Shown here: piece after piece, positions 53,966 through 61,365 of the stretch | Position numbering within the stretch: the first letter of the stretch is position 1 | How the letters are laid out: every line of letters starts with the position of its first letter | Assembly: GCA_002698425.1 (NCBI GenBank) | Contig: NZXU01000119.1 | Coordinates: forward strand, 38,210-102,209 | Direction: 5' to 3' | DNA length: 64,000 bases | From: Ahrensia sp. | Lineage (GTDB): Bacteria > Pseudomonadota > Alphaproteobacteria > Rhizobiales > Rhizobiaceae | Translations under genes and position numbers: made by a program | The notes under the pieces: model-generated | What the model saw: only the letters and a program-made list of their open reading frames with translations | Database searches by the model: none | Told to the model about the DNA's origin: nothing

Positions 53966-55120
53966 ATGACACGTTTGTCGGCGCGCGGTGCGGTCGAGCC
54001 TTTTCACGCCATGGATGTACTGCGCGAACAGAACGCGCTCGCCCAAGCTGGCCATGACGTCTTGTCGCTGGCTGTCGGCCAGCCGTCCCATTCCGCGCCG
54101 AAGGGCGTGCTTGATGCGGCGGCCGCTGCGCTGCGCGACGCCAAGCTCGGCTATACCGACGCGCTCGGCCGAATGGAGACACGTCGCGCCATCGCTCGTC
54201 ACTATGGAGAGCGCTACGGCGTCGAGGTTCCGGCCGAACGCATCGCCGTGACCACCGGGTCGTCGGCAGGCTTCTCGCTGGCGTTTCTGGCGGTGACCGA
54301 GCCGGGCGGCCGGGTTGCCATCACCGCTCCGGGCTATCCGGCTTATCGCAACATTATCAAGGCGTTGTCCCTTGAAGCCGTCGAGATAGAGACCGATCCG
54401 GCCGACAGCCACATGCTCACCGTCGCGGCGTTGGAAGCCGCGCATCGCGACAGGCCGATCGATGTCCTCCTCATCGCCAGTCCGGCCAATCCGACAGGCG
54501 CCGTCACGGACCGAGAGCACATGGCCGCCTTGATGGATTTCTGCCGCGACGAAGGCATCGCCTTCATCTCCGACGAGATCTATCACGGCTTGCGCTACAC
54601 CGGCGACGACCGCTCCGCGCTGTCGCATTCCAACGACGTGATCGTCATCAATTCCTTCTCCAAATATTACTGCATGACCGGCTGGCGCATCGGCTGGATG
54701 GTGTTGCCGGAAGATATGGTCCGCCCGGTCGAGCGGCTCTCCCAAAGCCTCTATATCTCCGCGCCGGACCTGTCGCAGATCGCGGCGCCTGCGGCGTTTG
54801 GCTGCACGGACGAGTTGGAGGCGATCAAGGACGGCTACCGCGCCAACCGAGCGCTTCTGCTCGAGCGGCTGCCTTCGATGGGAATCACGTTTGCCGCGCC
54901 GCCGGATGGCGCGTTCTATGCGTGGTGCGACGTCAGCGCCCATACCAACGATTCCATGGAATTCGCGAAGCGCATGCTGCAGGAGATCCACGTCGCGGCG
55001 GCGCCGGGGCTCGATTTCGATCCGGCGAACGCCGAACGCTTCATGCGCTTTTCCTATGCCGGCTCGACGGACATGATTGCACGCTCGCTCGACCGCATGG
55101 AGACCTGGCTGAAGAGCTAA
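53966..55120 (+). CDS. Class I/II pyridoxal-phosphate aminotransferase
   Basis: A 384-residue fold-type I aminotransferase. Motifs are LSLAVGQPSHSAPKGV, GYTDALGRMETRRAIARHY, VTTGSSAGFSLAFLA, IASPANPTGAV, DEIYHGLRY and SFSKYYCMTGWRIGW (PLP lysine). Substrate not deduced; relatives use aspartate, alanine or aromatic amino acids. Start MTRLSARGAV preferred over an upstream Met. Diverges from the M48 gene and converges with DUF1697 (four-base overlap). Confidence 0.88.
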   Translation: MTRLSARGAVEPFHAMDVLREQNALAQAGHDVLSLAVGQPSHSAPKGVLDAAAAALRDAKLGYTDALGRMETRRAIARHYGERYGVEVPAERIAVTTGSSAGFSLAFLAVTEPGGRVAITAPGYPAYRNIIKALSLEAVEIETDPADSHMLTVAALEAAHRDRPIDVLLIASPANPTGAVTDREHMAALMDFCRDEGIAFISDEIYHGLRYTGDDRSALSHSNDVIVINSFSKYYCMTGWRIGWMVLPEDMVRPVERLSQSLYISAPDLSQIAAPAAFGCTDELEAIKDGYRANRALLLERLPSMGITFAAPPDGAFYAWCDVSAHTNDSMEFAKRMLQEIHVAAAPGLDFDPANAERFMRFSYAGSTDMIARSLDRMETWLKS

Positions 55121-55653
55121 TTCGCCTCTCGCGCCATCTCCGCCAGCTTGAGGACGGTGTTCAGATTGCGCGCGGTTTTGTCCGCCTTGACGAAGCGATC
55201 TAGTTTCTGCGCCATCACCGAGCGGCCGAAGCCGTCCGGCGTGTAGACATAGAGGACATTGCCGCGGATCTTCGCGGCTTCGTTTTCGGGCGCGATGGCG
55301 CGCAGTCCGTCGAGATCGGCGTCAGCCGGTGCGCCGTCGAGGAACATCAGGTGGAGCGCCTTGCCCGCATCGGCCGGGAACGGATTGGCGGCGATCGCGG
55401 CATCCAGGTCGTCGAGGGTGAGGGCGAAGACCGATGGCCTGAACCCGAATTCCCTTTCGATTGTACCGGCGATTGTTTGCCCCACATTTCCGGCGTCGGT
55501 CTCATCCGAGCCGAATACGCAATTGCCGCTCTGAATGTAGGTCCGGACGTCAGAGAAGCCCGACTCTTCAAGCAATTCGCGCAATCGCTTCATCGGCACG
55601 ACATGCTTGCCGCCGACATTGATGCCGCGCAGAAGAACGATCCAGATCGCCAT
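55117..55653 (-). CDS. DUF1697 family protein
   Basis: A 178-residue protein beginning MAIWIVLLRGINVGGKHVVP, followed by LLEESGFSDVRTYIQSGNCVF, the clear DUF1697 signature. The family is common in bacteria and has no established function; a fold related to nucleotide or ferredoxin-like domains has been proposed. 21 bases after the glycosyltransferase-like gene, but on the same strand, so possibly co-transcribed. Confidence 0.88.
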   Translation of the reverse strand: MAIWIVLLRGINVGGKHVVPMKRLRELLEESGFSDVRTYIQSGNCVFGSDETDAGNVGQTIAGTIEREFGFRPSVFALTLDDLDAAIAANPFPADAGKALHLMFLDGAPADADLDGLRAIAPENEAAKIRGNVLYVYTPDGFGRSVMAQKLDRFVKADKTARNLNTVLKLAEMAREAN

Positions 55654-55674
55654 GTACCCGTCTCCCGTTCGCCT

Positions 55675-56553
55675 TCATGAAGGATCCTGTATCACCGGTT
55701 GGCAATCCGGCAGATAGGTCCGCCAAAGCCGGTTGCGGAGATTCCGCATCGCCACCGCGTCGGTCTTCTCCGGCCGGTAGGACGCGCCGCCGACGTGGAC
55801 GAAACTGCCTTCAATGAGCTGGTCCGTCGCTTCGGATTCGCCCACGTCCGCGGGTTTTTTCGTTGTGACCGAGAAGCCAACCGTCGACAGGTCGAGTGTG
55901 CGGTAAAGGGTTTCCCAGTTGCCGCCGCCGGTGTCGAGGCCCCATTCGATGCGATGCTTGAAATCGATGGCCCGGCCGTCCGTGAGATCATAGCGAAAGA
56001 AGCAAAAACCCGCCCACAGGCTCCAGCGGCCAGGTGCGTTTCTCGGCCGTCCGAAGACGCTGCGCCCAGCCAAAACCTTGCGGAAATCGTAATCGGCGAC
56101 CGGGATGCAGTCATGATCGATGAAGCCGAAGGCTTGGGGCCGTATATGCCGGACGACGTTGTAATAGCCCCAGTTCATCGCAATCCCGTGAGAGCGGTTC
56201 GGGCTCCATTCGGGATTGCGCGGCAGCGCCAGGTAGGCAATCCCTCGTTCCGCGCAGATCCGACGGATCGCGTCGCGCGCATCGGGGTTGCTTGAATTGT
56301 CCAGAATGACGAGATCGGCGCCGCGGCAGTGCCTGTTCCAACCCGCCGTGAGGAGATCGATCACCCACGGCGTGTTGAATGCGATCGCGAAGCAGGGAAA
56401 GGCGACGCCCTTGCCGGCGAGATGCGCTGCAAGGGCCCGTCCATCGGCGGCCTTCCGGTTCCGGAAAATCCGGTCGACAAAGGCGTTTCGCCTGTTTTTC
56501 AGCGCCCTTATGGCCCGGTTCGGGCTGAAGGCGGCGGCAAGGGACATTGCCAT
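55675..56553 (-). CDS. Glycosyltransferase-like protein (GT-A fold)
   Basis: About 292 residues. ADLVILDNSSNPDARDAIRRI, LALPRNPEWSPNRSHGIAMNWGYY and AFGFIDHDCIPVADYD give the pattern of a family-2-like glycosyltransferase, with DHD in place of the usual DxD. Later parts are WSLWAGFCFFRYDL and VHVGGASYR. Substrate and product unknown. The start is placed at 56553, with 56547 and 56601 as alternatives; the last would overlap rne. Lies 23 bases after the rne stop. Confidence 0.7.
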   Translation of the reverse strand: MAMSLAAAFSPNRAIRALKNRRNAFVDRIFRNRKAADGRALAAHLAGKGVAFPCFAIAFNTPWVIDLLTAGWNRHCRGADLVILDNSSNPDARDAIRRICAERGIAYLALPRNPEWSPNRSHGIAMNWGYYNVVRHIRPQAFGFIDHDCIPVADYDFRKVLAGRSVFGRPRNAPGRWSLWAGFCFFRYDLTDGRAIDFKHRIEWGLDTGGGNWETLYRTLDLSTVGFSVTTKKPADVGESEATDQLIEGSFVHVGGASYRPEKTDAVAMRNLRNRLWRTYLPDCQPVIQDPS

Positions 56554-56576
56554 GACCGCCTGACGCGCCGAACGGC

Positions 56577-59387
56577 TTAGAAGAAGCCCTTGCGGGACCA
56601 CCAGCCGGTACGCTTCGGCTTTTCCTCGGCGGCTGTTCCCTCCGAGGTGACGACCGGTTCGGCATCGAGATTGAGCGTTTCGGCGGTAGCGCGGCGGCGC
56701 GACGGCTTCTCGTCGACGTCGGTTTCCTCCGCCTCGGCGGCATTGTCATTGGCGACATCCGCTTCCTTCGGTGCTTCCTCGCTTGCAGCCTCTTCAACGA
56801 CAGGCGCTTCCTCGGCGGGCGTCTCGGCCGCTTCTGCCTGCGCAGCCTGCTCGGCGGCGGCCTGTTCTTCGGCGGCCTTTGCGGCTTCCTCAGCCTTGCG
56901 GCGGTTCTCGGCTTCCTGTTCGGCGGCCTCGGCCGCGATCAGGTCGGCAAGCGGGCCGACCGGTTCGGCATCGGGCAGGCGGAACGGACGGCGATCGCGT
57001 CCGCCACGGCGTCCGCGTGAACGCCGACGCTTGCGCTTGCCGCCGCGGCCTTCGTCACGGTCATCCTCGTTGTCATCGGAAGCTTCGGCCGAATCCTGGC
57101 TGTCGTTCTCATCGCGCTCTTCGTCACGGCCCTTGCCGCGACGCCGGCGCTTACGGCGCTTCTTCGAGCGGCGGTCGTCGTCTTCCTCGTCCTCCTCGGA
57201 CGTGGCGCTGCCGGTCTCTTCCTCCTCGAATTCCTCGACGATGTCGTCATCCTCGTCGAAATCGCCGTAGTCGGGCCGGATCGGCTCGACGCGGGGAAGG
57301 TCGGAGATTTCGCCCTTGTCGAAGGCATACAGATCCGCGCCGATCATCGGATCGGACACGATCTCGATATGCAGGCCGAAGCGGCCTTCCATCTCGGTCA
57401 GCGTCTCGCGCTTGTGGTTGAGGATATAGAGCGCGGTGTCGGCGTCGGTGCGCACCGTGATGTGGTGCTTGCCGTTGCGCATCAGATAGTCTTCCAGCGA
57501 GCGGATAACGTGCAGGGCCACCGATTGCTGCGAACGGATATGTCCGGTGCCGCCGCAATGCGGACAGGGCTGCATGGTGCTTTCCAGCACGCTGGCGCGC
57601 ATGCGCTGCCGGCTCATTTCCATGAGGCCGAAATGCGAGATACGGCCGACCTGGATGCGAGCGCGGTCGTTTTTCAGGCACTCCTTGAGCTTCTTTTCCA
57701 CCGCACGGTTGTTGCGGTTCTCCTCCATGTCGATGAAGTCGATGACGATCAGGCCGGCGAGGTCGCGCAGGCGCAACTGCCGCGCCACTTCCTCCGCCGC
57801 TTCCAGGTTCGTCTGCAGCGCCGTGTCCTCGATCGAGTGCTCGCGCGTCGACTTGCCCGAGTTGACGTCGATGGCGACCAGCGCCTCGGTCTGGTTGATG
57901 ATGATGTAGCCACCGGATTTCAGCCGCACGCTCGGCTGGATCAACGCATCGAGCTGCGCCTCGATCCCCGTCTTGGCGAAGACCGGCTGCGATTCACGCC
58001 ATGGCTGAACCATCTTGGCGTGGCTCGGCATCAGCATGCGCATGAAGTCCTTCGCCTCGCGGTAACCGTTCTCGCCGGCAACGAGGATTTCGCTGATGTC
58101 CTTGTTGTAGAGATCGCGGATCGACCGCTTGATCAGGCTGCCTTCCTCATAGACCAATGATGGCGCGGTGGAGGCCAGCGTCAGTTCGCGGACGCTGTCC
58201 CACATGCGCATCAGATATTCGTAGTCGCGCTTGATTTCCGGCTTGGTGCGGTTGGCACCAGCCGTGCGCAGGATCACGCCCATGCCCTGCGGCACCTGCA
58301 AATCCTTGACCACGTCCTTGAGCCGCTTGCGGTCGGTCGCATTGGTTATCTTGCGCGAAATGCCGCCGCCGCGCGCAGTGTTCGGCATCAGCACCGAATA
58401 GCGGCCGGCAAGCGATAGATAGGTGGTCAGGGCCGCGCCCTTGTTGCCGCGCTCCTCCTTGACGACCTGCACCAAGATGATCTGGCGACGCTTGATGACC
58501 TCCTGGATCTTGTACTGCTTGCGAAGGGCGCGCTGGCGCGGCCGCGCCTCGTCCATCGCGTCTTCGGAACCGACCGTGTCGATTTCGTCATCGTCGCTGT
58601 CGTCGGAATCGTCGTCCGAGTCATCGTCATTGTCGTTGCGGCGGCCACGGGTGTTGCGGCGGCCCCGGCGGCTGCGGCGTCCGCGCGAACGGCGGTTGTC
58701 GTCCCGGCCATCCTGCTCGTCGCCGTCATCGTCATCGCTGTCGTCGGACGCCGTCTCGGCGTCGTCGTCGTCCTCGTCCGTTTCCGGATCCTCGGAAATC
58801 ACGTTGCCGTCGTCGACGGTGCGCGCCGCCATCGTGTCCGGCGTGCTGTCGCCTTCGTCCGCCGCGTCGTCGGCGGATGCCTCGGCTTCCGCCTTGTCGG
58901 CCTCGGCTGCCTGAGCTTCTTCCCAGGCGGCCAGGATCGCGTCCATGGCGACGGGTTCGGCATCGGGCACAGCTGCGACCCGCGGCTTGTCGCGCCGGCT
59001 GGAGCGGTTGCGGCGTCCGCCGCGCTTGCGCCGCGACGACGACGACGAAGCAGAGCGGCTGTCGCCGTCATCGTCGTTGTCCTCATCTTCCTGCTCGGCA
59101 AGACGCGCTTCTTCCGCCAGCAGCGCCTGACGGTCGGCCAACGGGATCTGGTAATAATCGGGATGGATTTCGCTGAAGGCGAGGAAGCCGTGGCGATTGC
59201 CGCCATAGTCGACGAAGGCGGCCTGCAGCGAAGGCTCAACGCGGGTTACCTTGGCAAGGTAGATGTTTCCGCGGATCTGCTTTTTGTGTTCTGATTCGAA
59301 ATCGAAGTCTTCTAGGCGGTTACCTTTGACTACAACTACCCGGGTCTCCTCCCGATGGGAGGCATCGATCAGCATTTTGTTTGACAT
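56577..59387 (-). CDS. rne: Ribonuclease E
   Basis: A 936-residue endoribonuclease and degradosome organiser. N-terminal MSNKMLIDASHREETRVVVV begins the S1-type domain, which is interrupted by a highly charged insertion (about 95-290, alternating Asp/Glu and Arg/Ser runs), as known in alphaproteobacteria. Catalytic Asp residues are in VAIDVNSG and VIDFIDME; the Zn-link is CPHCGG. The C-terminal half is acidic, then Arg-rich (KRRKRRRRGKGRDEERDE) and Glu/Ala-rich. The start at 59387 is preferred over an upstream 59447 frame. The mRNA leader is long. Confidence 0.95.
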   Translation of the reverse strand: MSNKMLIDASHREETRVVVVKGNRLEDFDFESEHKKQIRGNIYLAKVTRVEPSLQAAFVDYGGNRHGFLAFSEIHPDYYQIPLADRQALLAEEARLAEQEDEDNDDDGDSRSASSSSSRRKRGGRRNRSSRRDKPRVAAVPDAEPVAMDAILAAWEEAQAAEADKAEAEASADDAADEGDSTPDTMAARTVDDGNVISEDPETDEDDDDAETASDDSDDDDGDEQDGRDDNRRSRGRRSRRGRRNTRGRRNDNDDDSDDDSDDSDDDEIDTVGSEDAMDEARPRQRALRKQYKIQEVIKRRQIILVQVVKEERGNKGAALTTYLSLAGRYSVLMPNTARGGGISRKITNATDRKRLKDVVKDLQVPQGMGVILRTAGANRTKPEIKRDYEYLMRMWDSVRELTLASTAPSLVYEEGSLIKRSIRDLYNKDISEILVAGENGYREAKDFMRMLMPSHAKMVQPWRESQPVFAKTGIEAQLDALIQPSVRLKSGGYIIINQTEALVAIDVNSGKSTREHSIEDTALQTNLEAAEEVARQLRLRDLAGLIVIDFIDMEENRNNRAVEKKLKECLKNDRARIQVGRISHFGLMEMSRQRMRASVLESTMQPCPHCGGTGHIRSQQSVALHVIRSLEDYLMRNGKHHITVRTDADTALYILNHKRETLTEMEGRFGLHIEIVSDPMIGADLYAFDKGEISDLPRVEPIRPDYGDFDEDDDIVEEFEEEETGSATSEEDEEDDDRRSKKRRKRRRRGKGRDEERDENDSQDSAEASDDNEDDRDEGRGGKRKRRRSRGRRGGRDRRPFRLPDAEPVGPLADLIAAEAAEQEAENRRKAEEAAKAAEEQAAAEQAAQAEAAETPAEEAPVVEEAASEEAPKEADVANDNAAEAEETDVDEKPSRRRATAETLNLDAEPVVTSEGTAAEEKPKRTGWWSRKGFF

Positions 59388-59752
59388 TGATTCTTGTTCC
59401 GGCAGCCGCGCATTCACCCGGAGGTTGCACCCGGTGGCGCATCGCACGGCGTCTCGCCGGCGGTGTTGAGCTGCTCATTGTATGTTCTGCCGGCGCCAGC
59501 GACATCGCGGCGAGAAAGGGGATCTCTCGTCTTTGCCGCGGTTCTCTGTCTGCTCTGGTCGAAAAAAACGCCATGAATAAAGGGGCCAACAAAACGACTG
59601 CATTAGGGCTCCGTGGATGGAGCCGGTTCATTCGCTCTACTCAAGAGCCGGGCTCGCGATAACCGGAACCCGTTGGATAATGCCGCCAGTTTACAACCGG
59701 ACTGGCAGGCGAAACCTTCTAACTGTCAGGGTGCGGATTGACGCTCCACTGC
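59388..59752 (-). promoter_or_regulatory. Predicted long 5' leader of rne
   Basis: About 365 bases lie between the inferred rne transcription start and the ATG, with no gene recognised in them. The length is close to the autoregulatory leader of E. coli rne (361 bases). GAGCCGGGCTC and several GC-rich palindromes can fold. Feedback control by RNase E cleavage of its own leader is plausible by analogy only. Confidence 0.5.
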
Positions 59753-59768
59753 ATTTCCAATTTAGAAT
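59738..59768 (+). promoter_or_regulatory. Possible amiC promoter overlapping the rne promoter
   Basis: On the plus strand TTGACG (59738-59743) and TAGAAT (59763-59768) are 19 bases apart, or TTTAGA at 17. The overlap with the minus-strand promoter would make the two genes compete for polymerase. Spacing is not ideal. Confidence 0.35.
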
Positions 59769-59787
59769 TTTGCTAAACGCGCTGCAA
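59759..59787 (-). promoter_or_regulatory. Predicted rne promoter
   Basis: Read on the minus strand, TTGCAG (59787-59782) and TAAATT (59764-59759) are separated by 17 bases, a close match to the housekeeping consensus. The surrounding AT-rich patch supports a promoter. It would start the transcript near 59752. Confidence 0.5.
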
Positions 59788-59860
59788 GCGTTTTAATTTT
59801 GCGTGACATGATCTTGGGGCCTGACAACGCTGGACTTCCGCCGATCGGGTAAAGAACCGG

Positions 59861-59883
59861 TTAACCATGTTGGCTTATCCACA
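59861..59883 (+). promoter_or_regulatory. CtrA half-site and DnaA box before amiC
   Basis: TTAACCAT (59861-59868), a typical CtrA half-site, is followed by the exact DnaA consensus TTATCCACA (59875-59883), 51 bases before the amidase start. Both proteins are cell-cycle transcription factors in alphaproteobacteria. A single box each cannot prove binding. Confidence 0.4.
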
Positions 59884-59933
59884 CCGGCAGCTTGATCGAT
59901 AGGCGGCAACGGCGTTTCGGTATCGGGGAGGCG

Positions 59934-61193
59934 ATGGCTCGGCAAGGCGGACATGAATTTTCACCCGGCGCGGCTCGGCGTTTCGCGACCGCGGCGCTGG
60001 CGCTCGTCCTTTTTCTGCTCACCCCGCTCGCTGCCTCCGCCGAACGCGCTCCGATCGCTCTCGACATGCGCATTGCCGGCGACGAGGCGGTCACGCGCAT
60101 CGTCATCGAGTTCGACAGGCCGGTCGAAGTCTCGCACCGGCTGCTCAACCGTCCCTGGAGGCTGGTCCTTGATTTCAACAAGATCGGCTATGGTTTCGAC
60201 GCCGAGGCGATCAACACGTCCGGCCTCGTTTCGGGGCTCCGCTACGGCGACATGGGCGGCAACCATTCACGCCTGATCTTCCGCACCCGGCATCCGTTCA
60301 AGATCGCCAGCATCGAGACCCGGGAGGACCGGGAAACCAGCCGTCACAATGTCGTGATCGACCTCGAGGCTGCCGGAGCGGATGAATTCGCCGAAGCGCT
60401 GGATCGCTCGCTGACCACCGGCGCGGTGGTCAACAGCGTCGAGAAGCGCGACCGGCTGGGCTCGGTGCGTCAGGACAACAGGCCTTTCACCATCATCATC
60501 GATCCCGGCCATGGCGGCATCGACAATGGCGCCAAGGGCGTTCGCGGCACGCTGGAGAAGGATGTCGTGCTGGATTTCGCCAGAACGCTGCGCGATCGGC
60601 TTTCGCGTTACGGCGGCGCGCAGGTCTTTCTGACCCGCGACAGCGACGTCTTCGTCTCGCTGCCGGACCGCACGGTTTTCGCCCGCGAGCATCAGGCCGA
60701 TCTGTTCATTTCCGTCCACGCGGATTCGCTGCGCCAGCACGGTGTGCGCGGGGCGACCGTCTACACGATCTCCGAAAAGGCCTCGGACGAGGTCGCGGCG
60801 GCTGTCGCGGCCAATGAGAACCTGGCCGATTCCGTCGCCGGCGTCGAAAACGCCGAGGAGTTCGAGGGCGTGTCGGACATCCTCGTCGATCTGGCGCGGC
60901 GCGAGACGCTGGGTTTTTCGGTGCAGTTCGCGCGCTTGGCGATATCGGACATGAAGGGCTTTGCGCGGCTGATCAAGAACCCGCACCGCTATGCGGGATT
61001 CCGCGTGCTCAAGGCGCCAGACGTGCCGTCTGTCCTGATCGAGCTCGGCTATCTGTCCAACAAGGACGACGAGCATCTGCTCAATCAGAGGGAATGGCAG
61101 AACGGCCTTGCCGACCGCCTCGCCAATGCGATCGAGAAGTTCGCCGCGCTGTCGTCGCGCGACATCGAGTCGAGCGTGGCGGCCGGCCGGTGA
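59934..61193 (+). CDS. amiC: N-acetylmuramoyl-L-alanine amidase
   Basis: A 419-residue secreted cell-wall hydrolase. Signal peptide RRFATAALALVLFLLTPLAASA; an AMIN domain (about 35-130) that targets it to the septum; then Amidase_3 with zinc ligands in IIDPGHGGIDNGAKG, VSVHAD-type ISVHADS and catalytic Glu in VLIELGYLSN. It separates daughter cells by cutting the peptide off the glycan strand. The ATG with GGGGAG upstream is preferred over a TTG at 59892. mrcA follows 172 bases later. Confidence 0.93.
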   Translation: MARQGGHEFSPGAARRFATAALALVLFLLTPLAASAERAPIALDMRIAGDEAVTRIVIEFDRPVEVSHRLLNRPWRLVLDFNKIGYGFDAEAINTSGLVSGLRYGDMGGNHSRLIFRTRHPFKIASIETREDRETSRHNVVIDLEAAGADEFAEALDRSLTTGAVVNSVEKRDRLGSVRQDNRPFTIIIDPGHGGIDNGAKGVRGTLEKDVVLDFARTLRDRLSRYGGAQVFLTRDSDVFVSLPDRTVFAREHQADLFISVHADSLRQHGVRGATVYTISEKASDEVAAAVAANENLADSVAGVENAEEFEGVSDILVDLARRETLGFSVQFARLAISDMKGFARLIKNPHRYAGFRVLKAPDVPSVLIELGYLSNKDDEHLLNQREWQNGLADRLANAIEKFAALSSRDIESSVAAGR

Positions 61194-61365
61194 GTGCGGC
61201 CTTTCGGGTGTTGCTGAAAAGGCACGCTTTTTTCCTGCCGTGCCATGGTCCCGTCCAATTTCGGTAGAATGGCTGGTTTCAAGCTTGGCGCGACTCTAGT
61301 AGCTTTGGCGCCTGTCCGGATTCCCGGCCTTCAATGGATCGCCGGGTGCGACTGAAAGAGAACAG

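Noticed and set aside
56990..58800. Repetitive DNA in the rne gene resembling a CRISPR or microsatellite array
   Set aside because: The repeats are irregular, codon-phased and encode the Asp/Glu and Arg/Ser runs of RNase E.
59861..59883. Possible origin of replication based on a DnaA box
   Set aside because: Only one consensus box, no AT-rich unwinding region and no dnaA, hemE or parAB neighbourhood.
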